A stretch of 64,000 nt of DNA from Hoeflea sp. (GCF_030682515.1 NZ_JAUXOD010000051.1:1-64000); one strand, 5' to 3'. Positions 9,337 through 18,690 are shown, numbered from the stretch's first letter. Made by a program: numbers and translations. Notes: generated from the letters alone by a model not told the origin.

Positions 9337-9927
9337 ATGCTTCTCTATGTGATCCGCCACGGCCAGACGGACTACAACCGGGAGGAGCGTCTGCAGGGGG
9401 CGCGCGACATTCCGCTCAACGACACAGGCCGCGGCCAGGCGCGGGCGAACGGCCAGACCCTCGCCTCGCTCGCCGATCTCGATTATCCGCTTGCGCAATT
9501 TGACTGGGTGTCGAGCCCGCTGGGGCGAACCCGGGAAACCATGGAGCTGGTGCGCGAGGCCGCCGGCCTCGAGCCGGGCTTGTACCGGACCGATCCCCTG
9601 CTGATAGAATTGTCGTTCGGGGACTGGGAGGGCCAGACGCTCGAGGAAGTGGCGGCCCACTCGCCGCATCTCATCGCACGGCGAGAGCAGGGCAAATGGG
9701 ACTTCCGGCCGCCGGGCGATCGTGCCGAAAGCTACGCCACGCTGGCAACGCGCATCGATCGGTTCCTGGCCACCATCACCAAACCCACCATCTGCGTCGC
9801 CCATGGCGGCGTCGTGCGCGCGCTGTTCAACCGGATCGGCAAGGTGGCGGGAGACGACGCGGCGATGATCAACATCCCGCAGGACAGGGTTCTCAGGATC
9901 AAGGACGTCAGCATCGGCTGGGTCTGA
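9337..9927 (+). CDS. Histidine phosphatase family protein
   Basis: A 196-residue member of the phosphoglycerate mutase-like (histidine phosphatase) superfamily. The phospho-accepting His8 is in IRHGQTDYN; the second catalytic histidine is in ICVAHGGVVRALF near 150; SSPLGRTRETMELV supplies the phosphate-binding arginine, and LIELSFGDWEGQT the acidic residue. Substrate cannot be assigned from sequence: relatives include cofactor-dependent mutases, alpha-ribazole phosphatase and broad phosphatases. No cobalamin genes are nearby. Confidence 0.9.
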   Translation: MLLYVIRHGQTDYNREERLQGARDIPLNDTGRGQARANGQTLASLADLDYPLAQFDWVSSPLGRTRETMELVREAAGLEPGLYRTDPLLIELSFGDWEGQTLEEVAAHSPHLIARREQGKWDFRPPGDRAESYATLATRIDRFLATITKPTICVAHGGVVRALFNRIGKVAGDDAAMINIPQDRVLRIKDVSIGWV

Positions 9928-10061
9928 CATCGATCCGATCGACACGACCCGGCTTTTCCCGGCGCGGATGCGCCGCTAGATTGGCCGACCTTCACGGGCC
10001 ATCGGGCGGCGGCGCAGGAGCCGTTGCACGCCGAATGTCTCGTCACCTGGACGGAGATGTC

Positions 10062-10532
10062 ATGAACACCAATCTTTCCGGTGGTTGCGGATGCGGCGCC
10101 CTGCGCTACCGGCTCAAGACCGCGCCGATGATCGTGCATTGCTGCCATTGCAAGGACTGCCAGCGACAGACCGGCAGCGCCTTCGTCATCAACGCCATCA
10201 TCGAACGCGACAATATCGCTCTCGAGCAGGGCGCCACGGCGGTCCATGCGATACCGACCGACAGCGGCCGTCCGCATGACCTGTACCGCTGCGCCGAATG
10301 CGGCGTCACGGTCTGGTCGGATTACGGTCGGCGCCGGACCATGGTTTTCGTGCGTGTCGGCACGCTCGACGAACCGGCGCTGCTGCCGCCGGACGTGCAT
10401 ATCTTCACGCGGTCCAAACTGCCGTGGGTGGGGTTGCCGCCGGACGTGCCGGCATTCGAGATCTTCTATTCGAGCGTCGAGGAGTTCTGGCCCGAGGAGG
10501 CCAGGAGGCGGCGCAGGGCGTTGGGGTTCTAA
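10062..10532 (+). CDS. GFA family (glutathione-dependent formaldehyde-activating-like) zinc protein
   Basis: A 156-residue protein of the GFA/CENP-V fold, which binds zinc through clustered cysteines. The cysteine pattern is complete: GGCGCGALRY near the start, CCHCKDCQRQTG near 27-37, and CAECG near 81. The name comes from Gfa of Paracoccus, but most family members have no demonstrated activity with S-hydroxymethylglutathione. ACGGAG precedes the ATG at 10062; an ATG 27 nt upstream lacks a good site. It ends in an arginine-rich tail. Single gene. Confidence 0.87.
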   Translation: MNTNLSGGCGCGALRYRLKTAPMIVHCCHCKDCQRQTGSAFVINAIIERDNIALEQGATAVHAIPTDSGRPHDLYRCAECGVTVWSDYGRRRTMVFVRVGTLDEPALLPPDVHIFTRSKLPWVGLPPDVPAFEIFYSSVEEFWPEEARRRRRALGF

Positions 10533-10692
10533 TGCAGGTCGCGCTCAAATGGATCGATGGGCGCGACAACGTCCATGCACCAAGTCAAAAGTCTGCAGCG
10601 AGTGTTGCGCACCCGGATGGATGGGCGGCGCCGGCGGGCGTCACCCCTGTCTGCCCAAGGGCCGCCAAAGGCCCCGGTTCGAGGCGGGGTGC

Positions 10693-10953
10693 TTACTGCA
10701 CCAGTTCGAGGTCGTTGATCATCCGCTTGCCGTCGACCTCGGTGTAGAAGATGACCACTTGCACATCCTTCTCAAGCCCTTCGAAATTGAATTCGGTCGG
10801 GGTCTGGTAGACCTTACCGTCATCGAGCTTGATGATCTGTTCGGCCGGGGACACCTCGGCGATCAGACCGGTGGCATCGGCGCTCTGGGCCCAGGCCGAA
10901 AAAGGCGCAAGCAGAGCGGAAACAGACAACAGGGCGGAAATGGCGAAACGCAT
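10693..10953 (-). CDS. DUF1344 family exported small protein
   Basis: An 86-residue protein with a clear signal peptide (residues 1 to about 23, ending SAWAQS) and a short mature beta-rich part matching the DUF1344 pattern, in which a conserved stretch (LIAEVSPAEQIIKLDDGKVY) is followed by a VxxxYTExDGKRxIxDLE ending. The family is confined mainly to Rhizobiales and its role is unknown; periplasmic location is inferred. AAGGA sits 7 nt before the ATG at 10953. Divergent from aroC. Confidence 0.85.
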   Translation of the reverse strand: MRFAISALLSVSALLAPFSAWAQSADATGLIAEVSPAEQIIKLDDGKVYQTPTEFNFEGLEKDVQVVIFYTEVDGKRMINDLELVQ

Positions 10954-11175
10954 CGGACAATCCTTGATAACGAGATTCGAGGTGCCTCTTTCAAGGGGCA
11001 GAATGTGGCGAAATTTATGGCGGCATGTGAACCGTAAACATTCGTGATGTCAACGAATCCGAAGTCGCCGGCGGTTCTTTGCACAAAAGGCTTCCCCCCG
11101 AGCCCCGATTTCCTCTAGAAGTCTCGGCAAATATCCGAAAGCGGGCCGGTCCCGCGCTGATGATGGTTCATTCTC

Positions 11176-12270
11176 ATGTCGCACAACACCTTCGGCCACC
11201 TGTTTCGCGTGACCACCTGGGGCGAAAGCCACGGTCCGGCGCTCGGCTGCGTGGTCGACGGCTGCCCGCCCGGCATCCGGTTTTCCGAAGCCGGGCTGCA
11301 GCACTGGATGGACAAGCGCAAGCCGGGCCAGTCGCGCTTCGTCACCCAGCGGCGCGAGGACGATCTGGTCAAGGTCCTGTCGGGCGTCATGCCGCAGGAG
11401 GATGGCAGCCTGATCACCACCGGCACGCCGGTGTCGATGCTGATCGAGAACACCGACCAACGGTCCAAGGACTATTCGGAGATCGCCAAGCGCTACAGGC
11501 CCGGTCATGCGGACTTCACCTATGACGTCAAATACGGCCTGCGCGACTATCGCGGCGGCGGTCGCTCCTCGGCGCGGGAGACCGCGGCGCGGGTCGCAGC
11601 CGGCGGGCTGGCGCGGCTGGTGGTTCCGGGCCTCAGCGTCCGCGCGGCGCTGGTGCAGATCGGCGAGCACCGGATCAACCGCGACAACTGGGACTGGGCC
11701 CAAGTCGACGCCAATCCGTTCTTCTGCCCGGATCCGGCGATGGTGCCGGTGTGGGAAGACTATCTCGACACGATCCGCAAGGCGGGGTCTTCCGTGGGCG
11801 CGGTCATCGAAGTGGTGGCCTACAATGTGCCCGCCGGGCTTGGCGCGCCGATCTATGCCAAGCTCGACCAGGACATCGCTTCCAACCTGATGTCGATCAA
11901 CGCCGTCAAGGGTGTGGAGATCGGCAACGGCTTTGACGCCGCGCGCATCAGCGGCGAGGAAAACGCCGACGAGATGCGCATCGGTGCCGACGGCAAGCCG
12001 GTGTTCCTCAGCAACAATGCCGGCGGCATCCTGGGCGGCATCTCGACCGGACAGCCGGTCGTGGCCCGGTTTGCGGTCAAGCCCACCTCCTCGATCCTCA
12101 ACGAGCGCCGCTCGATCGATTCGGACGGCAACGAGGTGGATGTGAAAACCAAGGGCCGGCACGACCCCTGTGTCGGCATCCGCGCCGTTCCGATCGGCGA
12201 AGCCATGGTGGCCTGCGCGCTGGCCGACCACTATTTGAGAGACCGCGGCCAGACCGGCCGCCTCGACTGA
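11176..12270 (+). CDS. aroC: Chorismate synthase
   Basis: AroC converts 5-enolpyruvylshikimate 3-phosphate to chorismate using reduced FMN, the branch point to aromatic amino acids and ubiquinone. The 364-residue length is typical. Family signatures are seen at [18 protein letters not shown] near the N-terminus, [19 protein letters not shown] near 128-147, and [15 protein letters not shown] with the following R-F-KPTSSI near 277-310. The start ATG at 11176 is reliable because the opening [19 protein letters not shown] is conserved. It lies 12 nt upstream of ribB, so the two form a probable operon. Confidence 0.97.
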   Translation: MSHNTFGHLFRVTTWGESHGPALGCVVDGCPPGIRFSEAGLQHWMDKRKPGQSRFVTQRREDDLVKVLSGVMPQEDGSLITTGTPVSMLIENTDQRSKDYSEIAKRYRPGHADFTYDVKYGLRDYRGGGRSSARETAARVAAGGLARLVVPGLSVRAALVQIGEHRINRDNWDWAQVDANPFFCPDPAMVPVWEDYLDTIRKAGSSVGAVIEVVAYNVPAGLGAPIYAKLDQDIASNLMSINAVKGVEIGNGFDAARISGEENADEMRIGADGKPVFLSNNAGGILGGISTGQPVVARFAVKPTSSILNERRSIDSDGNEVDVKTKGRHDPCVGIRAVPIGEAMVACALADHYLRDRGQTGRLD

Positions 12271-12282
12271 AAGACCTCTGCC

Positions 12283-13383
12283 ATGACCTATGACCAAGCC
12301 CGCGTCGTTGACGCAATCCGCGCCTTCGAAGCCGGAGAAATCGTCGTTGTCACCGATGACGGAGGCCGCGAGAATGAAGGCGACCTGATCGTGGCGGCGG
12401 TGCACTGCACGCCCGAGAAGATGGCCTTCATCGTGCGCCACACCTCCGGCATCGTCTGCACGCCGATGCCGCGCGAGGAGGCCAAGCGGCTCAACCTCAC
12501 CGCCATGGTGGCCGAAAATGATTCGGCGCACACCACCGCCTTCACCGTCTCGGTCGATTACAAGCACGGCACGACGACAGGCATCTCCGCCGACGACCGC
12601 ACGCTGACGGCGCGCAATCTCGCCAATCCCAATGCGGGAGCCAGCGATTTCACCCGCCCGGGCCACATCTTTCCGCTGATCGCGCGCGAGGGCGGCGTGC
12701 TGATGCGCTCCGGCCATACCGAGGCCGCCGTCGACCTTTGCAAGCTCGCCAGCCTGCCGCCGATCGCGGTGATCTGCGAACTGGTCAATGACGACGGCAC
12801 CGTGACGCGCGGGCCGCAGGTCGATGATTTCTCGGTCCGGCACGGTCTCAAGCAGGTGTCGGTGGCCGATCTGATCGCCTATCGCCAGCGCAAGGAAACA
12901 CTGGTCCATCTGGTCGACAGCTTCGATGTGGAAACGGTCGCGGGACCGGCCAAAGCCCATACCTACAAGCTGCCCTGGGATCCGATGCATCACCTGGCCG
13001 TGGTCTTCGGCGACATCCGCGACGGCGTCGACGTGCCGGTCCGGCTGCATCTCGAATCGGTCGTCGAGGACGTGTTTTCCAAGCACGATCCGATGACGGC
13101 GATCATGGAGCGCATGGCGTCCCAGCGCCGCGGCGTCGTGGTCTACCTGCGCGAAGGCTCGGTCGGGGTCGGCCAGCGAGGCTCGCGGCGCGTGGTTGCC
13201 GACGAGGCCGAAGGCCACGTCGAAGCGCAGGCGCGCGAGGACGAATGGCTGGAGATCGGCCTCGGCGCCCAGATCCTGAGGGACCTCGGGATCTCCTCGA
13301 TCCGGCTCTATGCCTCGCGCGAGCGGCACTATGTCGGGCTCGAAGGCTTCGGCATAAGGATCTCGTCCACCGAACTGATCTGA
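12283..13383 (+). CDS. ribB: 3,4-dihydroxy-2-butanone 4-phosphate synthase with degenerate RibA-like domain
   Basis: RibB makes the four-carbon unit of riboflavin from ribulose 5-phosphate. Residues 1 to about 200 carry the active-site motifs: DDGGRENEGDL (residues 26-36), the TSGIVC segment and RSGHTEAAVDLC. Residues about 205-366 align with GTP cyclohydrolase II in general shape (VRLHLESVVEDVF, LREGSVGVG, ILRDLGISSIRLY), but the RibA zinc cysteines and the usual RSEC/H-CLTGD core are missing, so this half should not hydrolyse GTP. This degenerate RibBA layout is known in several alphaproteobacteria. Between aroC and the beta-lactamase, tightly packed. Confidence 0.93.
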   Translation: MTYDQARVVDAIRAFEAGEIVVVTDDGGRENEGDLIVAAVHCTPEKMAFIVRHTSGIVCTPMPREEAKRLNLTAMVAENDSAHTTAFTVSVDYKHGTTTGISADDRTLTARNLANPNAGASDFTRPGHIFPLIAREGGVLMRSGHTEAAVDLCKLASLPPIAVICELVNDDGTVTRGPQVDDFSVRHGLKQVSVADLIAYRQRKETLVHLVDSFDVETVAGPAKAHTYKLPWDPMHHLAVVFGDIRDGVDVPVRLHLESVVEDVFSKHDPMTAIMERMASQRRGVVVYLREGSVGVGQRGSRRVVADEAEGHVEAQAREDEWLEIGLGAQILRDLGISSIRLYASRERHYVGLEGFGIRISSTELI

Positions 13384-13393
13384 GGCGGGCTTC

Positions 13394-14245
13394 GTGGCAA
13401 GCTTTACGGATCGGCAGGGCACCCGCCGGCGGCGCGGAAACGCGGCGGGCGTGCGGGTCGCCTTCGCCGCGGCGCTTTGGCTGGCGGCGTCGCCGGTCGA
13501 GGCGCGACCGGTCTGCATGGTCGTCGCTAGCACGTCCGGGAGCATCCTGCACGAGGACGGCGACTGCCGGACCCGGGTGACGCCCGCGTCCACGTTCAAG
13601 CTGGCGCTGAGCCTGATCGGATTTGAGAGCGGGTTTCTCACCGATGCGCATGACCCGGTGCTGACCTACCAGAAGGGCGATCCGGATTGGGGCGGCGCGG
13701 CCTGGACGCGGCCGAACGATCCCGAAAGCTGGCTCAGGCATTCGGTGGTCTGGTATTCGCAGCGGATCGCCCGGGCCACGGGATCCGAACAGCTCACGCG
13801 CTATGCCCAAAGCTTTGGCTACGGCAATGCCGATTTCTCAGGCGACCCGGGCCAGGACAACGGGCTCGAGCGGTCCTGGATTGCCTCGTCGCTGAAGATT
13901 TCGCCGGTGGAGCAGGTCCTGTTCCTGGGCAAGCTCGTCGAGCGCCGGTTGCCGGTGGCGGCGAGCGCCATCGACAAGACGATTGCGATCACCGAGAGCC
14001 AGGCCATCGCTGGATGGACGATTTCCGGCAAGACCGGATCGGCCTATCCGCGGAAGGCGGACCGGTCCTTCGACCGGGCGCGTGCCTGGGGCTGGTATGT
14101 GGGCTGGGCGGAGCGCGACGACCGGACGCTCATCTTTGCCCGGCTCGACCAGGACGAAACACGCCAGAAAGTGTCGAGCGGCCTGCGCGCCCGCGACGCG
14201 CTGCTCGCCGAATGGGAAGCCATCGTCGGCGTATTGCCGCAGTAA
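13394..14245 (+). CDS. Class D (OXA-type) beta-lactamase
   Basis: A serine beta-lactamase-fold protein of 283 residues with a hydrophobic export signal (about residues 20-38). All class D motifs are present: STFK (Ser66-Lys69, where the lysine would be carboxylated), SVV (117-119), YGN (143-145) and KTG (213-215). The WGWYVGW segment near 235 also fits. It starts 10 nt after the ribB stop, so it may be expressed with aroC-ribB. Surrounding genes are core chromosomal, with no integron or transposon, so this looks like a resident gene. Whether it hydrolyses beta-lactams or has a cell-wall role is not known from sequence. Confidence 0.9.
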   Translation: MASFTDRQGTRRRRGNAAGVRVAFAAALWLAASPVEARPVCMVVASTSGSILHEDGDCRTRVTPASTFKLALSLIGFESGFLTDAHDPVLTYQKGDPDWGGAAWTRPNDPESWLRHSVVWYSQRIARATGSEQLTRYAQSFGYGNADFSGDPGQDNGLERSWIASSLKISPVEQVLFLGKLVERRLPVAASAIDKTIAITESQAIAGWTISGKTGSAYPRKADRSFDRARAWGWYVGWAERDDRTLIFARLDQDETRQKVSSGLRARDALLAEWEAIVGVLPQ

Positions 14246-14281
14246 TCGTCCTTAGGATCGGCTGCGCCCGAAGGGCGGCGG

Positions 14282-15052
14282 TCAGCCCCGCTCCCTGTAG
14301 ACCCGGACCGCATCGCCAAACGCCCGAAACAGCGCCTGGTTGACCGGATTGCCCTGCGGATCGTACTCGGCATGCCATTGCACGCCCAGCGCAAAGCCCT
14401 GCGCTTCCCTGAAACGGATCGCCTCGATGGTGCCGTCCTCGGCCCAGCCCTCGGCGACGAGATCGGGGCCCAGTTCGAGCACGCCCTGCCCGTGCAGCGA
14501 ATTCACCCTTATCGTCTCGCGCCCCAGGATCCGGGCGAAGACGCCGCTCGGGACCAGCTGCACGTCATGACGGTCGGCGAAGACCACGGCCGGATCGGGA
14601 TGGATCTCGCCTGTCTCAAGGCGGGGCATGCGGTGGTTCATGCGTCCCGGCAGGTCGCGGATCTCGGGATGCAGCGAGCCGCCGCCCGCCACGTTCATCT
14701 CCTGGAAGCCCCGGCAGATGCCGAACAGCGGCACGCCGCGGGCGACGCAGGCCTCGATCAGCGGCAGCGCCACCGCATCGCGCGCAATGTCATAGGGCTC
14801 ATGGCGGGGATCGGGCTCGACGCCGAACAGGCTCGGATGGACATTGGCCCGCGCCCCGGTCAGCAGGACCCCGTGGACCACCGAGAGCAGATCCGGAATG
14901 TCGGTGATCAGCGGATTGCCGGCGAAGATCAGCGGCAGAGCGCCGGTCACATCGGCAACAGCCTGGAGGTTTTTTTCCCCGGCCATCTGGACCGAGAACC
15001 TGTTCTCCACACTGTAGGTATTGCCGATGATGCCGATGACAGGCTTGACCAT
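14282..15052 (-). CDS. Class I glutamine amidotransferase-like hydrolase (PuuD/peptidase C26 family)
   Basis: A 256-residue gamma-glutamyl hydrolase-type enzyme. The catalytic triad is visible: nucleophile Cys113 in GICRGFQEMN, and His227 and Glu229 in GVQWHAEYD. The overall pattern (an opening VIGIIGN, a middle GVLLTGARANVHPSLFG) matches gamma-glutamyl-gamma-aminobutyrate hydrolases of putrescine breakdown, but the other puu genes are absent, so the substrate is inferred only. The ATG at 15052 begins a conserved opening. Leftward, 149 nt from the YcaQ-like gene. Confidence 0.88.
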   Translation of the reverse strand: MVKPVIGIIGNTYSVENRFSVQMAGEKNLQAVADVTGALPLIFAGNPLITDIPDLLSVVHGVLLTGARANVHPSLFGVEPDPRHEPYDIARDAVALPLIEACVARGVPLFGICRGFQEMNVAGGGSLHPEIRDLPGRMNHRMPRLETGEIHPDPAVVFADRHDVQLVPSGVFARILGRETIRVNSLHGQGVLELGPDLVAEGWAEDGTIEAIRFREAQGFALGVQWHAEYDPQGNPVNQALFRAFGDAVRVYRERG

Positions 15053-15201
15053 GACGATGTCCCGCGCTCCGTGCCGTGCCGCGAAAATCCTGCGGCCTTG
15101 CTACCAGTGTGTTCCACACCCGCGCGCGATCAACAACTCCGGCCCATTAAAAAACACGGGAATTCAACGCGATTCGGCCCCGATCCCGCCCCCATGAGCG
15201 G

Positions 15202-16395
15202 TCAGGCGCCGGACCAGCCATCCGCATGGACGATGTCGCCGACGCCGGCGAAGTGGGCAATGCGGGCGAGTTCCGCATCCAGCCGGGCCATGCGCCCGGC
15301 AGAGGCGCGGATCTTTGGCTCAAGCCAGAGTCGTGCGACATTCAGCGTGCCCGCCTTGCGGTCCGCCCTCATGTCGATGCGGCCGATCAGCCGGTCGCCC
15401 TCGAGCAGCGGAAAGACGTAGTAGCCGTATTCGCGCCGGGCTTCGGGAACGAAGACCTCGATGCGGTAGCGGAAGCCGAACAGGCGCTCGGCGCGGTTGC
15501 GGTCGCGCAAGAGCGGATCGAACGGGCTCAGCACCCGGATCCGCGCCGGCGGCTCTGGCCAATCTTCCTGATTGGGCGACAGGCCGGGAAATGAGAAGGA
15601 GGCCCGCGCCTTGGCGCCGCCGGTGCACTCGATTTCGACTTCCTCAAGGCCCTCGCGGTTGGATCTCACCCAGTCCTTTGCCTCCTCGGGCGACACCAGA
15701 TCCCAGAAGGCGGCAATTTCGCCATGGGTGGCAAATCCCAGTCGCGTGAGCGCACTGCGGCAGGCCCAGTCGACGAATTCGGCGTGCGACACTTCGTGAT
15801 CGCGGTGATGGGCGGGGATGACGCGTTCGCTCAGGTCATAGATTTTCTGGAAGTTCTCGCGCGCGGCGATCGCCAGCTTGCCGGTGTGCCAGAGAAATTC
15901 GAGCGCCGTCTTGGAGGGATGCCATTCCCACCAGCCCCCGGACTTGTGGTCGGCCTCCTTGACCTCGCGGGCGAGAATCGCCCCGCTCTCGGCGATCTTC
16001 GCATAGGTCTCGTCAAAGGCCTTGTCGAAGCCTTCGCCCTGCCATTTCGCCCACCTGGTGCGAATCGACGCCTCTCGCCGCAGGAACCGGTGCTTCCAGT
16101 AGGGATAAAACGCGCATGGAATGATCGAGGCGTCATGGGTCCAGTGCTCGAACAGCGCCCGGTCCTCCTCCAGCAACTGCCGCAGGTGCTCGCGCCGGAA
16201 GGTCTGGTTGCGGGAAAACAGGATCTGGTTGTGGGCGCGTTCGACCGTGGAAATGCTGTCGACCTGGACGAAGCCCAGCTCATGGATGAGCGCGAGCAGA
16301 TCCATTTTGGACAACGCCCGAGTGGGCTGCGCCGAGAGCCCCTGCTTGGCCAGGAATATGCGCCGCCCGGCCTGGTTCGAAATCTGAATCACCAT
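15202..16395 (-). CDS. Winged-helix DNA glycosylase-like protein (YcaQ/AlkX family)
   Basis: A 397-residue member of the HTH_42 family that includes E. coli YcaQ, which unhooks DNA interstrand crosslinks, and Streptomyces AlkZ. The family catalytic Q-x-D/Q motif is present as QVD at residues 44-46 within FVQVDSISTVERAHN. The middle and C-terminal parts show the expected tandem winged-helix regions and a conserved RNRAERLFGFRYRIEVFVPEAR-like barrel segment. Function as a crosslink glycosylase is inferred from the motif. The ATG at 16395 gives the standard family length. It is divergent from the HDAC-like gene. Confidence 0.87.
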   Translation of the reverse strand: MVIQISNQAGRRIFLAKQGLSAQPTRALSKMDLLALIHELGFVQVDSISTVERAHNQILFSRNQTFRREHLRQLLEEDRALFEHWTHDASIIPCAFYPYWKHRFLRREASIRTRWAKWQGEGFDKAFDETYAKIAESGAILAREVKEADHKSGGWWEWHPSKTALEFLWHTGKLAIAARENFQKIYDLSERVIPAHHRDHEVSHAEFVDWACRSALTRLGFATHGEIAAFWDLVSPEEAKDWVRSNREGLEEVEIECTGGAKARASFSFPGLSPNQEDWPEPPARIRVLSPFDPLLRDRNRAERLFGFRYRIEVFVPEARREYGYYVFPLLEGDRLIGRIDMRADRKAGTLNVARLWLEPKIRASAGRMARLDAELARIAHFAGVGDIVHADGWSGA

Positions 16396-16567
16396 GGCGC
16401 GAGCTTACATATGTTCTCTCTTTGTTCAAGGGCGGGCATACGGCCTCCGGGATCGACCGCTTTTCGCGTCCGCTCGTCTTTGCCACTCCGTGCAAGGGTG
16501 ACAGCTCCGGGCACTTCCGGTATCGATGGGACTGGCATCAGCCAGATATCATCGCTAGATAGAGTCC

Positions 16568-17494
16568 ATGACCACTTTCTATTATTACAATCCGATCTGT
16601 CTCGAACATCTCACGCCTGCCGGCCACCCGGAGCGGCCGGACCGGCTCAAGGCGCTCGAGGCGATCTTCGAGCACGAGCATTTCAACACGCTGGTGCGGC
16701 ACCTGGCGCCCGAAGCCGCGGCCGAAGCCGTGCTGCTGGCGCATCCGGAGGAATATCTTGCGCGCATTCGCGCGGCCATTCCGGAGACCGGCCTTGCCCG
16801 GATCGATTCGGACACGGTGGCGAGCCCGCGCTCGATGGAAGCGGCGCTGATCGGCGTCGGCGGCGCCATGGCCGCGGTCGACGCGGTGTTCCGCAAGGAG
16901 GCCGACAATGCCTTTGTCGCCACCCGCCCGCCCGGCCATCACGCCGAGAAGAACACCTCGATGGGCTTCTGCCTGTTCAACCAGGCGGCGATCGCAGCGC
17001 GGCACGCCCAGAAGGTCTATGGCGCCGAACGCGTGGCGATCATCGACTGGGACGTGCACCACGGCAACGGCACCCAGGACATCTTCTATGACGACCCGAG
17101 CGTGATCTACTGCTCTACCCACCAGATGCCGCTCTATCCGGGCACCGGCGCGCGCTCGGAAACCGGCAGGGGCAACATCTTCAATGCGCCGCTGTCGGCC
17201 AATGACGGCAGCGACCATTTCCGCGAGGCGATGCGCACGCGCATCCTGCCCGCGCTCGAGGAGGCGCACGCGGACCTCATCATCATCTCGGCAGGCTTCG
17301 ACGCCCATCACCGGGATCCGCTGGCCGAGATCAATCTCGTCGCCGACGATTTCGACTGGGCGACGGGCAAGGTCATGGAGATCGCCGGACGTCATGCCGG
17401 CAACCGGGTCGTCAGCCTGCTCGAAGGCGGCTATGATCTCGTGGGCCTCGCGGAATCGGCCGCCGCCCACGTCATCCGGCTGCAGGAGGGCTGA
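16568..17494 (+). CDS. Histone deacetylase family protein (HDAC-like amidohydrolase)
   Basis: A 308-residue zinc amidohydrolase of the arginase/deacetylase fold. The active-site His pair is at 124-125 in RPPGHHAEK; zinc ligands Asp162 and His164 lie in DWDVHHGNG; the third ligand is in SAGFDAHHRDP near 240. Bacterial members act on acetyl-lysine, acetylpolyamines or acetoin-related substrates; this gene cannot be assigned to one. The first residues (TFYYYNPICLEHLTPAGHPERPDR) are typical, supporting the ATG at 16568. Only 3 nt separate it from xseB, an arrangement commonly seen in rhizobia. Confidence 0.94.
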   Translation: MTTFYYYNPICLEHLTPAGHPERPDRLKALEAIFEHEHFNTLVRHLAPEAAAEAVLLAHPEEYLARIRAAIPETGLARIDSDTVASPRSMEAALIGVGGAMAAVDAVFRKEADNAFVATRPPGHHAEKNTSMGFCLFNQAAIAARHAQKVYGAERVAIIDWDVHHGNGTQDIFYDDPSVIYCSTHQMPLYPGTGARSETGRGNIFNAPLSANDGSDHFREAMRTRILPALEEAHADLIIISAGFDAHHRDPLAEINLVADDFDWATGKVMEIAGRHAGNRVVSLLEGGYDLVGLAESAAAHVIRLQEG

Positions 17495-17497
17495 GCG

Positions 17498-17743
17498 ATG
17501 GGCGAGACCAGGGCAATCGTGGAGCTGAGTTTCGAAGAGGCCGTGGCCGAACTCGAACGCATCGTCGAGCAGCTTGAGCGCGGCGACGTGGCGCTCGACA
17601 CCTCGATCGAGATCTACGAACGCGGCGAAGCGCTGAAAGCCCATTGCGAAAAACTGCTGGGCGCAGCGGAAAAACGGATCGAGAAGATCCGGCTCGACCG
17701 CCAGGGCCAGCCGGTGGGCACAGAGCCGCTGGACACGGAATAG
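17498..17743 (+). CDS. xseB: Exodeoxyribonuclease VII small subunit
   Basis: XseB is the small coiled-coil subunit that assembles around XseA to form exonuclease VII, which degrades single-stranded DNA in both directions. At 81 residues it has normal size and the signature [18 protein letters not shown] followed by a second helix with [19 protein letters not shown]. It follows the HDAC gene with a 3-nt gap and precedes the pirin gene by 23 nt, so an operon running toward dxs is likely. xseA is not in the window. Confidence 0.95.
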   Translation: MGETRAIVELSFEEAVAELERIVEQLERGDVALDTSIEIYERGEALKAHCEKLLGAAEKRIEKIRLDRQGQPVGTEPLDTE

Positions 17744-17766
17744 GCGCCCCATAACAGGAGGATCGC

Positions 17767-18690
17767 ATGAGCTTCTTTCCAGGCGGGGATCCGACACCCG
17801 GGGACGCCTTTTCCTGTGACGCGATCGAACACCTGATCATCCCGTCGTCGCGCGATATCGGCGGTTTTTCGGTCAAACGGGCGCTGCCCACCGCGCGCCG
17901 CCGGATGGTCGGGCCGTTCATCTTCTTCGACCGGATGGGACCCGCCCTTCTCACGGGCGGGGCGGCCATGGACGTGCGTCCGCATCCGCATATCGGCCTG
18001 TCCACCGTCACCTATCTGTTCGATGGCGCGATAAGGCACCGCGACAGCCTGGGCACGGAGATGGTGATCCGGCCGGGCGACGTGAACCTGATGACGGCGG
18101 GCCGCGGCATTGTCCATTCCGAGCGCTCGCCGGAGGAAATGCGCGGGCGCGACATGGCGATCTCCGGCCTGCAGACCTGGCTCGCCCTGCCCGACACCCT
18201 TGAAGAGATGGACCCGGCCTTCGCCCACATCGCCACCACGGACCTGCCCGAGATCACCGACCGCGGCACCCGTGCCCGCGTGGTGATGGGCAGCTTCGGC
18301 GGCTCGGTCTCGCCCGTGCCGCAGCATGTCGGCACGCTCTATGTCGACCTTGCGCTCGAACCATCCTGCTCCGCGCCCTTTGACGCAAACTGGGAAGAGC
18401 GCGCGATCTATCTGCTCGACGGCGAACTCGAGATCGCCGGCGACCGGTTCGGGCCCGACCAGCTGCTGGTGCTGCGCCCCGGCGACGCCATCACCCTCAC
18501 CGCCGGGCCCAAGGGCGCGCGGATGATGCTGTTTGGCGGCGAGACCATTCCGACCAAGCGCCATATCTGGTGGAACTTCGTCTCCTCATCGAAGGAACGG
18601 ATCGAGCAGGCCAAGGCCGAATGGCGCTCGGGCCGGTTCGACATCGTGCCCGGCGACGCGGAAGAGTTTGTTCCTTTGCCAGAGAATTGA
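17767..18690 (+). CDS. Pirin family protein
   Basis: A 307-residue bicupin. The N-terminal cupin carries the pirin metal-site pattern HPHIGLSTVTYLFDG followed by PGDVNLMTAGRGIVHSE; the C-terminal cupin holds a second beta-sandwich (ERAIYLLDGELEIAGDRF). Bacterial pirins bind iron or nickel and include quercetin dioxygenase-like enzymes and regulators of central metabolism; a precise role is unknown here. AGGAG precedes the ATG at 17767. Between xseB and dxs. Confidence 0.92.
   Translation: MSFFPGGDPTPGDAFSCDAIEHLIIPSSRDIGGFSVKRALPTARRRMVGPFIFFDRMGPALLTGGAAMDVRPHPHIGLSTVTYLFDGAIRHRDSLGTEMVIRPGDVNLMTAGRGIVHSERSPEEMRGRDMAISGLQTWLALPDTLEEMDPAFAHIATTDLPEITDRGTRARVVMGSFGGSVSPVPQHVGTLYVDLALEPSCSAPFDANWEERAIYLLDGELEIAGDRFGPDQLLVLRPGDAITLTAGPKGARMMLFGGETIPTKRHIWWNFVSSSKERIEQAKAEWRSGRFDIVPGDAEEFVPLPEN

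Noticed and set aside
11050-13641. Very long open frame (over 850 codons) on the minus strand across aroC and ribB
   Set aside because: It is a high-GC antisense shadow. The plus-strand frames match chorismate synthase and RibB throughout, and the minus-strand translation has an Arg/His/Asp-rich composition with no domain.
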